Shown here in pieces: positions 49,956-63,600 of a DNA stretch of 64,000 nt (its first letter is position 1; the number at the start of each line of letters is the position of its first letter). Origin of the DNA: Bugula neritina (lineage: Eukaryota; Bryozoa; Gymnolaemata; Cheilostomatida; Bugulidae); contig OZ037766.1 in the NCBI GenBank assembly GCA_964035545.1, forward strand, positions 15,206,722 through 15,270,721. The letters run 5' to 3'. Position numbers and translations under genes: made by a program. Under the pieces are notes generated by a model. It ran no database searches, was not told the origin of the DNA, and saw nothing but the letters and a program-made list of their open reading frames with translations.

Positions 49956-50375
49956 AGTCATTTTACTTAATTGAGTACACACTGGAAATCTCAAGTTTTT
50001 AGCTATTTTTCACAATTTAGCTGCTAATGAACATGGGTTTTTACCCAAAACTAGTAGAATATGAATGAACACACTTAAATAATCAAGGTTCTTCTTAATT
50101 TTGCTTGATTTCCCATGTTTTTTCCTAATTATTCGGCTACTTTTGATTGCAGAGTGTTATGAAAAAACCAAAACTCTCCGAAATCAAAAGTAGCTGAATA
50201 ATTAGCAAAAAACATGGGAAACCAAGCAAAATTAAGGAGAACCTAGATTATTTAAGTGTGTTCATTCATATTTTACTAGTTTTGGGCAAAAACCCATGTT
50301 CATTAGCAGCTAAATTGTAAAAAATAGCTCAAAACTGGAGATTTCCAGTGTGTACTAAATTAAGAAAAATGACCC
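49956..50375. mobile_element. Long palindromic MITE, 420 bases, upstream of gene A start
   Basis: The two halves are near reverse complements over about 190 bases each: GAGTCATTTTACTTAATTGAG at the left pairs with the TTAAGAAAAATGACCC end at the right, and an internal GCTACTTTTGATT pairs with AATCAAAAGTAGC. It could fold as one long hairpin. AACT flanks both sides and may be the target duplication. Confidence 0.7.
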
Positions 50376-51872
50376 AACTATGCCCCTTTGTGTAGCATAC
50401 CTCAGCTGAGACTGGAAGTCACATTGAATGATTGATCATGTAAGTCACATTGTAATCTAAAAAAACAAACACCAGGTAAAATGTAATATATTGACACCAC
50501 TGATCTTAAATATTGCATGAATTGTTTCATAAATTGTAGTAAACATTGAAAATTTAAAATTAGACAACCCAGTCATTTCGAGAATGTTTAAACTATATAA
50601 CATCAGCTTAACAACATACAACCATGCAAAAAATAAGTTGAAAACATGTTTAAAATAGATGTATGCAATGCCCAGCTATCAAAATGTTATCCCTTGACAA
50701 GATTTCTTAGATTATTTACTATTACTCATTGGCCACAAATTGCAGAAAAACTTCTTCCAGAAGTTTGAAGTGGTTTCAAGAACAAAAAAAGTATCACTGA
50801 CATGGTATTTGTTCTATGAAAAATACAGTAAAGGTGCTGTGAGAAATACAACATTCTTGTCAACCTCACTAAAGCAACGAGCATTGTAAATAGAGAAGCT
50901 TTATCAAAACTTCTGAAGCATCTTGGTTTCCATCTCAAATTTTTACCTATGGTTATGCGTCAGTCCACATCTGGAACTCACCGGAGGAGGACCCACTATA
51001 GATACTTAAACATTCACTTCTCAACAAAGATTCTCATACATACTTGACAAGACACTCTTTGCTTCTCTATTAAATCAGACGGAGTTATGTTCTCCACTGA
51101 TTTAGTTCCAAACCCATTAAATTATCACAACAGTTACCAAGAGTAAGATTTTAACATAACTCACAAGTCATCAGATATAACTTTACTATAACTTAAAAGT
51201 TGAAGCACAATAAATAAGTCAAATTGATATCTATAATCAATAAATCAAAATCATAATGATAATCACATAATCCTAATTATAATAATCATATTGATATTCA
51301 TAATGATAATCATAATGTCAAACATAACAGTTCATAAATTAAAATTGACAGTTTGCGTTTCACTTTGAGTAACACTTAATAACCTAATAGTAGTAGTTCA
51401 CTAGTTGCTACTAGTACTAGTAGTACTGGTAGTAGTACTAGTAGGAACCAAGTCACTAACAGTAACTAAGAGTAAGAGTAACTGTAAGTACAGGTACTAA
51501 CAGTAACAGTAAAACCAACAGTAACACTGACAAATAACTAGGGTTTAGGTATTTTAGCTACTCAAATTACCATATACGTTTTACTAAAGCTAAATGTATA
51601 GAGTTTAATACAAATGACTTGAAATTTTAATTCGAATTGCAATTCAATTTTGAGTTTCTTAGCACGCCATTAATTTCTTCAACATTCTAGCGTAAAATAA
51701 GTGGGACTATTTTGGGTAAGCGCTGTGCAGATATGGCAGTTTCGATTCTCCAGACGACTAGACTGTGCTTTCAAAAACGAATACGTGGACACCAATATAA
51801 CAATTTCTATATCAGAATATTCTTTGAAAGCGTATCGAGTTGAAGATCTCGAACTATAAAATGATCGGAGCT

Positions 51873-51883
51873 GGGGAATTCCC
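51873..51883. promoter_or_regulatory. Perfect kappa-B-like site GGGGAATTCCC
   Basis: The sequence fits the NF-kappa-B/Rel consensus and its core GGGAATTCCC is fully palindromic. It lies about 2.2 kb upstream of the gene A ATG and beside one candidate first-exon donor. Function is inferred from the motif only. Confidence 0.35.
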
Positions 51884-52781
51884 GTATTTTCAATCACCTG
51901 ATGTAAAGATAGCGAGCGGTATTACGTTGCGTCACTTTAGCGAAAGACAACTCTCACGCTAACAGATGAGGCAGATTAATAGAAAACATTTTTTTCTCAT
52001 TTGTACATGTATTTATTACAAATGGAAGAATTAATGTTTTCGTTGTTGCTAATAGCAATTTAAGCTATACTACATTTAGGTGTTATCTGATCAAATAAGT
52101 CAAAAAATGTATATCTGGTATAAATAATTGCTAACTAAAGATTATTAACATAAATATCACGATAACAACATTTTTTATTTAATAAGTTAATAGCCTGGAC
52201 CACCATTTTATATACAATGCTCTAAATTTATGCTCAGCAATGACATTCAGTGATTGAGCACTTTAGCCATGGTCACAAACTCAAGCTGCTAGCATTTTGC
52301 AAGGCTCGTGACTCCTAGATGACCCCTAGAGTCACTTGAGCACTCTGGTTTGAGTTTACACACCTTTTAAAGACACTTTAGTACAAACCTAAGTTTCTAC
52401 TCTTGCTAAGGTGTAAACCATGGTGCTCTGTTCTGTGCTGAAGAGGGGACAAATCCCAAAACAGCTGCTGTACACAGATTGGGTATATATATATATATAT
52501 ATATGTAGTTTCTATAATTAAAAATGAATCAAAAGAACTCAATATTTCGAAAAATAGAGTATTTATATTTGGTACTAATACAATTTTGGATATAAAAATA
52601 AACTTAGATCTTCATTCTATTGACTACAATATTGTTTCACGTAGTGCGAGCTACGATCATCAGGTCGTTGTGTGTACGCTTGAGTGATTTTGTTTTGAAA
52701 TTAGTATTGTTAGTGTATTACTACGCTGGAATGTTTTAACTAGCGTCTGTTAAGTGCGCAAGTAAAAATTTGCGTTTATGT

Positions 52782-53067
52782 CTACACGTGGTGGAAAGCT
52801 CTTTTCGTTTGTTGAGGGAAGATAATTCCGGTTGTTTTAAAAATTATATACTTCTCATAGTTGCATAAATTACATCTATTGGTTAGGTTTGAGTATGATT
52901 TGCAAATCTTTAAAATATTCCATTTTAAGCTGAATTTCGTTTTGTTGTCTTTTAAATTCCAGATGTGTCTGCTGAGTTGCGTGCTGTTAGCTTTATCTGC
53001 ATGTAGGAAAGAGGCTTTGTGGTTATTGAATCTGGTTTTGAAGGTAGTCGAACAGAGTCCTATGTAT
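52782..53067 (-). pseudogene. Inverted second copy of the GIY-YIG end
   Basis: The minus-strand frame carries YIGLCSTTFKTRFNNH through CNLCNYEKYII, identical by eye to the plus-strand copy. One extra A in an A-run (five against four) then shifts the frame to a different end. It lacks the zinc-cluster part, so the inverted copy starts inside the nuclease domain. Confidence 0.75.
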
Positions 53068-53570
53068 CGAACCATCACAAACTTAAAACCGCACACACCC
53101 CTACTACCGCTACTAAACTAAATGACACACAATGTAACTGCAAACAACCTTCCCACTGTCCACTAAATGGTAAATGCTTATACAAAGACGTAATATACCA
53201 AGCAACTGTAACAAGACAGGACAATAATTCCAGCCATTCATACATAGGACTCTGTTCGACTACCTTCAAAACCAGATTCAATAACCACAAAGCCTCTTTC
53301 CTACATGCAGATAAAGCTAACAGCACGCAACTCAGCAGACACATCTGGAATTTAAAAGACAACAAAACGAAATTCAGCTTAAAATGGAATATTTTAAAGA
53401 TTTGCAAATCATACTCAAACCTAACCAATAGATGTAATTTATGCAACTATGAGAAGTATATAATTTTAAAACAACCGGAATTATCTTCCCTCAACAAACG
53501 AAAAGAGCTTTCCACCACGTGTAGACATAAACGCAAATTTTTACTTGCGCACTTAACAGACGCTAGTTAA
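53019..53570 (+). pseudogene. GIY-YIG endonuclease end of Penelope-like protein (5' truncated)
   Basis: The piece contains a Cys cluster CNCKQPSHCPLNGKC, the linker zinc finger typical of Penelope-like elements. A GIY-YIG nuclease follows: VIYQATV, then SYIGLCSTTFKTRFNNH, then CNLCNYEKYII. The Tyr, Arg and His catalytic positions are visible. The upstream RT is absent, so this is a fragment. The frame up to residue 183 is intact. Confidence 0.75.
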
Positions 53571-53734
53571 AACATTCCAGCGTAGTAATACACTAACAAT
53601 ACTAATTTCAAAACAAAATCACTCAAGCGTACACACAACGACCTGATGATCGTAGCTCGCACTACGTGAAACAATATTGTAGTCAATAGAATGAAGATCT
53701 AAGTTTATTTTTATATCCAAAATTGTATTAGTAC

Positions 53735-54695
<961 letters not shown>

Positions 54696-57600
54696 TTACC
54701 CCAAGGGAGGAGCAACAGAAAATCGTCTCCAAATGTGACACCATGTTTTAGCTGCATGTTTAACCATCAAGTCTTCAGGTAAAGTTGGTAATTCATTAAC
54801 AAGTTGATAAGATTCCGCTTCATCATAGTTACTTCTATACATTATGAATTCCTGAAGAGCTTCTTCTAACCTACAAATAGTAATAATAATAAAATTATAT
54901 ATCTATAAATTGGTTACATGCCTTAGCGTATACTCTAGTGTATTTATAGAATACTTACGCTCTGTCGGGCTGCTCAGCTTCCTGGTTAATGGCAGCTTTA
55001 TTTAGTCTGAGAATGATGTAGGCAAACAGTTCTCTAAGAAGAAGCCTAGTTTTAGGACTTTCAAACACACAGCACTTGTTTAGTTGTGTCGGAAGGGGTT
55101 CAGTCAGAGCTTCTGTGTTCTGTGGATCAATTCCACCAAATGGCTCCTACATTAGAAGTGAAAAATATAAAACAAATAACATAAAAATCTGTATATTATC
55201 ACGGAATACTATCGCACATCATAACATATTACCTAATAACTATTATTTAATAATGAGAAATATAGAGTTTTCAATGTAAGAATTTACACATTCAACGGTT
55301 TTAAAAACACTAACTCATCAAGCCTGTGTTTTACTTAGATCAAACTCTGAATTACTGGCAGCTTTATATCTTTTCATGCATATCTGCCAAATAACTAGGC
55401 CTACATGTGAATATATGAAATAACATGAAGCTGGTGATAGTTTAACAAGTCAATCTGTCAATCTGACCAAAAGATCAGTAGCATATTCACAAAAACAATT
55501 ATACCTGCTTCTGCTTCATAACCAGTTCTGCATGAGATACTTAAAATAACATGAACCTGGTGATAATATTGAAAATAAGTCCGACCACAAAATCTGCGGC
55601 ATAGCCATTACACCAACTATACCTGTTTCTGCTTCATAAGCAGGTCTGTCTGTGCGTACTTCAACAGCAGCCAAACATGTTTGACGTGTTTAATTCCGAT
55701 TTCCTGTGACAAGTACTCCGGCTCTCGACCAAATGTTTCCTTCATGTACTCAGCCAATGAATCCTCTCCTCCGATGTGTGTTTTGAGTGACAGGAAGTTT
55801 ATGATGACTTCCAGTTCTTTTAGTTTGCTTTTCAGATTTGCCACACGGTAAGGCAACAGTCGAACCACAGACTGTGTCTGAGTTGCGGTGAGATTTTTCT
55901 ACATTAAAAAAGAGCATGTGATAAAACAGAAAATTGGATATAAATTTATAGAAATAATAAAAATAGAAAAAGAAAAACTGCCTTTAATTTAAAAAAGACA
56001 TGACAAATTTAAAATTCAAGCAAGTTAAATGTCACCTAACACAACTAAATGACACATCACGAATACCTATCTGTCACCTAATGTAACTGAGTGACATATG
56101 CCAAATACCTATCTAACTGACAACCAATACAACAGAGTGACATGTGTCAAATACCTACCTGACTGTCATTGATTGTCTGCATCTGATTGTGGAGATTAAA
56201 ATCTTCTTGATAGACATAAAATGGCAGCTGATCTCTGCTGAACTCGATCCTTGGTTTGTTACTGATATATCTGTGTATTACTTCTCTCTCTATAGCTGGC
56301 CAGTTGTATGTAACAGAAGTTGTCTCCCTTAACTCATATTCACTGTGAGACTGTATGAGGTTGAGAAGCTCATCTCCACTAGACAAACTGACGATATCAG
56401 TTTCCCGTATGTCAAAGATTCGAACCGATTGCCTGTAAAACATAAATATATAACAATGTACTGCACTTGTTGGATATTCCACATTTTACGCAGAGAAAGT
56501 TTATTTGCCTAATCAAAATAGAGTCACGCTCCAACAAAAACTTATGTTGGTAACTAAATGCAAATGTTTAAAGTTTAAATTTCAAAAGTTAGATATAAAC
56601 TATTTATTTTTATAAACTAATAAAAGGGTCATAGAATTATCAAATAGTGTTGACAATACCCTGATCTATATATGCTATGTTGCGCATGATGCCAATTTAT
56701 AAAACACACGCAATATTTAATGACCTTAAAGGCGTGTATTTCTTATTAAAATTATAGTTTTCATCACCAAAAGTAGTTTATTTTATGCAGCCTTTAAAAA
56801 CAGAAAATTAAATCAAATCGAACATTACAGCAGAGAAAATCCAGATACACGCTAAGTTGATCAAGTGTTGGCATCTTCTTGTAGCACACTGATTCTCATC
56901 GTAATATTTAATAGCTTTGTGCTAAATGTGTATAAAAATAAACCGAAATAAAAATGACTAGATAGAATAGAGAGTCATTATCTAACACTAAACAACTAAC
57001 CTGTTACTTTCAATAAACGTGGAGTTCGCTGCTTCACCAACTATCCAATTGTGAACACGAACAAGAGATTCAATTAATTCATAAGGGGCGGTACCAACAG
57101 CTGCCTGACTTTGTTTACTTCTGGTAGCATATTGATCAACCAGAAATTCAGCAATTAGAGACTGGGAGCTCATTTCTAGTAGAACAGAGTTATCCCCCAC
57201 TGTATAAGACAGTTATTGTGAATACAACAATTTAACTATTAAGCAAAATATTTTTTCAACAAGTCTGTTTTTAAAAAAATAGGTTTCACTTGTCAGCTTC
57301 TTATGCCACCCACAATCCCTCACACACCTATATACAAGCACCATTAGAGGGCTACTATTTCAGCTTCTCAAGCGTTTATATAATTAGGTTGCCAAGTATG
57401 TGTTCATAGATTGTCAAGAAGAAATAGTTATACAATCAAACTTTATGCTTTAGAATAAATTCCATTTTGTTAAGCAAAAATTTAATGCAAAAACAAAATG
57501 ATCATTGGTACGATTTATTAATAAAAAACTAAAATAAATAAATTGAATACCGATAACAAAGACTCACCCCTCAATTTATATGAAACCATGTAGTTCCAAG

Positions 57601-60600
57601 CTGAGACAAAGCTACCAACTAAACCTTCCAAAAATGGCACTTCGTTCTTTTGCAGATGACAAAAGTGACCTATCCGAATTTTCTCAGCGTATTTTCTAGT
57701 CAGTTTACCATGAAACTGTGTATTCAGTATCTTGAGTAACCGCAGAATGTCTGGCAAATGTTGAACTGCTACAAATGCTTCACTAGACTCAACAAATGCC
57801 TTGAGAGATGAACATTCCTATAAAACACAAAAACAGTACAATTTCAGTTCTTTGAGCTGAAACCGCAAAAAAGTATTTTACAACTGTGTCTGTCTTCATT
57901 TCATGATACTATAAATACCTGCACATTGCTGAGGTGGTTTTGAACCATTGCCAGAGAAAGTGGACGTCTGAAACCCCACAGACCAGGCGAGGATGATACA
58001 TTGGAATTGTCTGCTGGTTGTTGTGCTGGAGAGAGAAGTCATCTGAGATCAACAGTATCAGCAGTTCTCAGTCTACCCCTCACATCCTCTATTCTCTGAG
58101 TCTAAAGATACGAACATCACAGATTCTTCAAACAAATCACTGAAATTATTACTTGATGGTCATAGATTGTCTGAGTTTATGATCTTCACAAGTTCAAACA
58201 AAATCTGTAATGAACTTGATTGTAAACACTCCTATAGTTTGTACTGAGTAACAGTAAGATTAGTAACAATATTTCCTTTAGTTAAATCACAAACATTAGT
58301 GATTCACATCTTCAACTTTTTGACTATTTAAATGAAGTCTCGAACATTGAAAATGGGAGCTGTTAAAAAGTATTTTAGGTAAAACTTTGTACCAGTATTT
58401 CAAAAACATGACTGAGCATAACAACAAATATGCATATAATCAATTTACATAACGAAAACCTTTCTTTCTGTGTAATTACAACACTTAGACCCCCCAGTAA
58501 AGATATTTTTTATCATAAAATTTAAACTTATACTCTTTGCAATTTTCGGAAAGCGTCCCAACCTGATGAATGGTAAAACACAACTATATGAGTGAAGTAG
58601 TGAAATCTTTAAGTGAACTAAATAAAGTCATGACATTCACAGTGTATCAGAAAAATATGAAGAAAAAATATAAATAATATAACCTACATCATAATTACAC
58701 ATGAATTATTTTAAACCGACATATCGAATATTGAGGACCAGTTACATCAATTCTGAGTACTTCTGAAAGCCAACATGAGTGACATTGGTGTATGTGATGC
58801 AACAATTTTGCTGATCTAGCACAGGAATAACTTAGCTGTAAGCTACCACAACTTCTCAATAGTTTTTTATTATAAATAAAACATCATCATAGCAATACTG
58901 GGTCTTTGAATAAGATTGATGGGAAACATTATATAACATTCAAGTTTTTATGGTAAATATACATCAGCTTTATGAGTAGGAGGCACTTGAAACATAGGGA
59001 TGTCAGTTAGATTGATTAACATTTAATTAAGGTTTAATACTCTTGATGTTAAAGATACAGCAGGTATGTTTCCCCACCTGGTTACGAATAGTAGGCTGAA
59101 TATAAACATTATCAAAAGTTTTCTCCCATTGTTTTCGTAGTTGAATAGAATCGAGTGTTTGATCAGCTCCACCTTGATTAGCTAGAAACAAAAGCTTATG
59201 ATTACTGGAGAAGCCTAAGCAATACTGCTAAACACCATCTTGGCAGGAGAGTGTAATGCCATGAGTATTGTATATTATTCATGTATTCTCCATGTTAGCC
59301 TTGCTGTAAATAGTTTAGAGTTAAAGAGCATGCTCAACAATATTCACTATACTTACAAACCTTAGTTAACCTTTGTGTGCATTTAACTACTGACATGTTC
59401 TACTATATTTGCATGAAGTATTTTAATGTTTACGAAACGTTGTACTATATGTCTACCATATTTTAACATATGTTTTTTTTTATATCTCATGTAAAAACAT
59501 TTAGCAGTTAAGCTCACAATAACAGCAAAATGTGTTGACCTGAAACAACTGGGCAAATGTTTATATTCAAACTAAAATAGAATTAAAAATTGAGATCACT
59601 ATACAGAAGCGATGAATAAGTGCAAACTTAAAAACAAAACATATACAACACACATTGTCAATGAAAAAAACATTCAAGTCAAGCTTCTCCCCAATTAGCT
59701 AATTAAAATGGCGACTGCAATTTTAAATTGTAAGTAAACAGGCCTAACTTTAACTGATATGGGTCATAGGCTACAATAAACAGTTGTTTGGTTTTTATAT
59801 CACATCATAGAAGAATTAGAACAATTTGAGTGACTAAAAAATCTAAGGAAATTTATTGGCCCCAAAGAACATTATGTTATAGCTAATAGTATGGAGTGCC
59901 AAATTATAGATCTAAACTGAAATTAAAACTATGAACAGAATAAGAGCATGAGTTTAAATAGAAAGAGTGGGTTAATTATGGGCTACTATACTACAAACTA
60001 GGTGCTATGAACGCAGAACAAAATCAAAGACCAGATTCCTACAGACCATGTTTTATCCTGTTGATTACATCATGAAGTAGTAGAATACAATCATCTGTAC
60101 TCTCAGCACAACACTGAGCAATCTGTTGTAAGTCTAACTGTATGTGAGCATCTATGAATGGTCGAACTTCCTCTACTCTTGCTAAGTTTGGGCGAATCAT
60201 TTGATATACCTGAGTTATACAAAGATAACTGTATGTTGAACAGACTAGCTGTGTACATACTTAATAGTAAGTGTAAACTGTAGGTTAATAATAGAATATA
60301 TTAAACAGATATGACTTACATGCTGGATGTTGAACAGACTAGCTGTGTACATACTCAGATGAGTCAAACACCTCAACACAGCACAGGAAAGAGAATTCAA
60401 GTCTCTCTCAGGGGCAGCAGCTCGGTTTCTACCGTCTGCCGTGCCGAGTATATGACCCGGTTGAGTTCTGGCAGCTCTGCACAACACACAAGTAAAAACG
60501 CTGCATCTACTTCATCACCGTAAAGAAATTGTGCATTTCACAATTTCATATTTTATATAGATCTTCGTACTTGAAACAAAACATATATCAACCAAGCAAG

Positions 60601-63600
60601 CTCCCATCAAAAAGCATACATAAATATGTATCTGTATAATTTACAACACTTACCGATCATTGGGGTCTAAAAGGGTGTTATTCGCTTGAGCAGCATAGCC
60701 CTGACCCCGTCCACCAATATTGGCACCACATTCTGGGCAAATTGTAGAGAAAACAGGCCTACCACACTAAAAATAGTTGCCGAATGTAAAAAACTAAGCC
60801 TAAAATCCTAGCTAAAATGCCAAAAAACCTTAAAAAAGTTATAGCAGTTCAACAAAATAAAACATATATTGCTATAGGTGTACTTACATTGCCAATGTAA
60901 TATGGATGACCATTTGGACATTCTACAACATAAAATTTATTATTAGCTACTATTTTCTTACAGTAGTAATTATATTAATCTAAATAAAAGAGATACAAGT
61001 AGTAAAAGTAATTGAACTTTATTACAAAAGCTGCATAAAAACTTTATTTAGATTACAATAGTAAGTGGGTAATAAATGTCAAGAATATTGGAGCACAAAA
61101 TATACTAAATGTCATAATTGTCTATATATGAGAAGTATGAAAAGGTATGGCAAATGAAAATACTAAGAATGACATATTATGCTTTAAAACTGTCATTTTT
61201 TAAACTTACGTTTTTATTTGAAAGCAATAGTAAAGTCAGCACAAACAATATTGGCTTGAAGTTGCATTAAAATACTGCACTGGACATTGCTTTACTAATG
61301 GTAATACGGTAACTCTAGGAATTAAATAGTAATTAAAACTATGTTTTACCTACACTTGAAATATTTCATAGTCGTTCCAGCTCGAAGTAATTAACAAATA
61401 AATATTATTTTTAACTTTGTGAATATTTTTACTCAGAGTGAAGCACATGACATGATCCTATTGCTATTAGTCATTATAATATATCATTGCATACTTACTG
61501 TATGCAGTAGGATTCTCGTTGTTAGTTTGTAGAGCTGCTCGGATCACTTCCCGCATAGCCTCAATTTGATTATCAACCATTGTTGGCAGGAAATGTTCCT
61601 AAATATTTGAGCACAGCAGCATGAGTGAATAAATAAATATAATGATATATGATATGATAACCAAAGCAACAATAAAAACAATGGCATTAAGTCGAATAAA
61701 ATGGTAGATCCTAGTTAGACCACAATCAAGATATTGTGATTTAGCAACTACATTGATACAGGGTGAAAAACCCAAGAGACAAGAAAATTAATTAGTGGCC
61801 TATAAGTGACTAATGAAATATGTGTAGTACTAATAGACATACCGCAGCCTGAAGTGGTTGGCTGATGATCTCAGAGAGAGGATACAGGTCAGCCATGACA
61901 CCTCCACTACACAGACAACTGTACAAGTTTAGAACTAACATAGACAAGTTAATTCCTTTAGACTGTTTCACGTCCATCTCTCTGGGTTGTCGATTGTCTT
62001 GCAGTAACATCTCCAGTAAAGTCTGCAAAATAGTCTGAATCAGTGACAAAAAGTCAACATAATTAACTTAATGGCTGCAAAGATAAATAAGACTGGGTGT
62101 TAGTTAGTAAAGCAATTTAAAAAAAAGAAAATTACAAGAGCATTAAAGTTATCAGAATTAGAGAGTTCATGAATGACACAAAAAATGAGCTTGACTGCTC
62201 AATAATATTGAACTTATTCAAATAAATTTTCAATCTAGCAAGCTAATAAAAAAATAATGTCAGTAAAACCGGCCTCTTTAACTACCAAGACTTTAAAATT
62301 TGAATCATGAAATAGATGTCAATGCAACACAATATAATATAGCAGCATTCAGTAAAATTTCAGTTACTTACTCTGTGTTGATTATCAAGAGTTGGAGTGA
62401 GGTGTTGAAGCAGTAATGTCGGAATATGCTGAGGAACTGGAACTCTCTGAGCAAAGGTACGAGTTATTCTGTTGAACAACACTTGTAACATCAACTGTGA
62501 TTGGTTGGCACAGGTCTATAAATACAACAGTAACCACACAGTTCATTTACGGAGCAGTTGATAATTAGTTATTAGCCCAAATATTATCTCATATCCATAA
62601 ACAATGTTATAACCACCCAAGGACCCACCTGGACAAAAGCAGTGATTGCAGCAGTTAACTGCTGTTCGTTGTTAGACTGAGCAATGATTTCATCTACAGA
62701 AGTTTTTATCTGGTTGTATCTCTCTTGATCTCCCAACACAGACAGAACATCTGGTACAGTGAAAGATTCCAAATCTCTTTTCAGATCATTATGTACCAGG
62801 AAACGACGTGGAGTATTGAGAAGGTCTTTGATGTATGCTTCACCATGAGTTGCTAACAACTGCCTAGCTATGAGGTACCTGAGTAACATTATACATTGTA
62901 GTGAGTTGCATAAAGAGCTAACGGTGTATAGAATAACCATTTGAAATGCAAAAAAAAAACAAATAATCTTATGAACCAGAGTATGATCCAGTAGACAAAT
63001 AATACCACAAACTGATGTAACAAACTGTCTAATCAACAAATATCCAGCACAGAAATAAACTTCTTCACCCACCAAGGCTGCTTGTTCCCCTCTCTGTTCA
63101 TTTTCTCCAGTAGCTTCTGTAATGATGACTCTAGTCCTCGTAGGCTACGAGCTGGCAGGTCCAAGTCAGAGGTGAGAAGGTCGACAGCCATGTTGATTAC
63201 CATGTGTAGTTTAGCTATGTTCTTCAGCATCTGCACTGATACTACGGCTGTATCATCCATGTGGCTGGTGAGCATCTTCAGTTGAATAGACAACTCTGCA
63301 GGATCCCTCATGACCTGTGGAGTTGTTAGATCCTAAAAGAAATTATCAACAGGTGCATTTCTGAACAGTTTATTGAATTCAACAAAATATGAAAATTAGG
63401 TACTCATCGAGTTATTTTCGTTGATGAAAACATGTGGTAAGCAAGTTTTAGAATAAGATCTCACCTTCCAGCAGTCTATAAACAGAACCATGGTTTGTAG
63501 CTGATGGTCTCCAGAATGTGGTGTAGACTGGAGAACATGATTCAGATAGCGCTCTACCAACTCCGTCTGAGAACATCGCAGCAACAGTTTGAGTAGAAAT

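Larger units (their letters stand above)
49702..52440 (-). promoter_or_regulatory. Upstream region of gene A with possible first exon(s)
   Basis: The acceptor near 49712 implies an untranslated first exon further up. Two candidate donors on the minus strand are CTCCG|GTGAGT (exon end 50982) and CATCAG|GTGATT (exon end 51898). The 51860-51960 stretch is richer in CpG than its surroundings and has TTACGTTGCGTCAC (about 51923-51936), like a C/EBP-ATF composite. Neither first exon nor the start site can be proven from sequence. Confidence 0.3.

Noticed and set aside
51400-51530. Runs of AGTAGT and AACAGTAAC-like triplets
   Set aside because: Simple low-complexity sequence; not a CRISPR-like or regulatory array.
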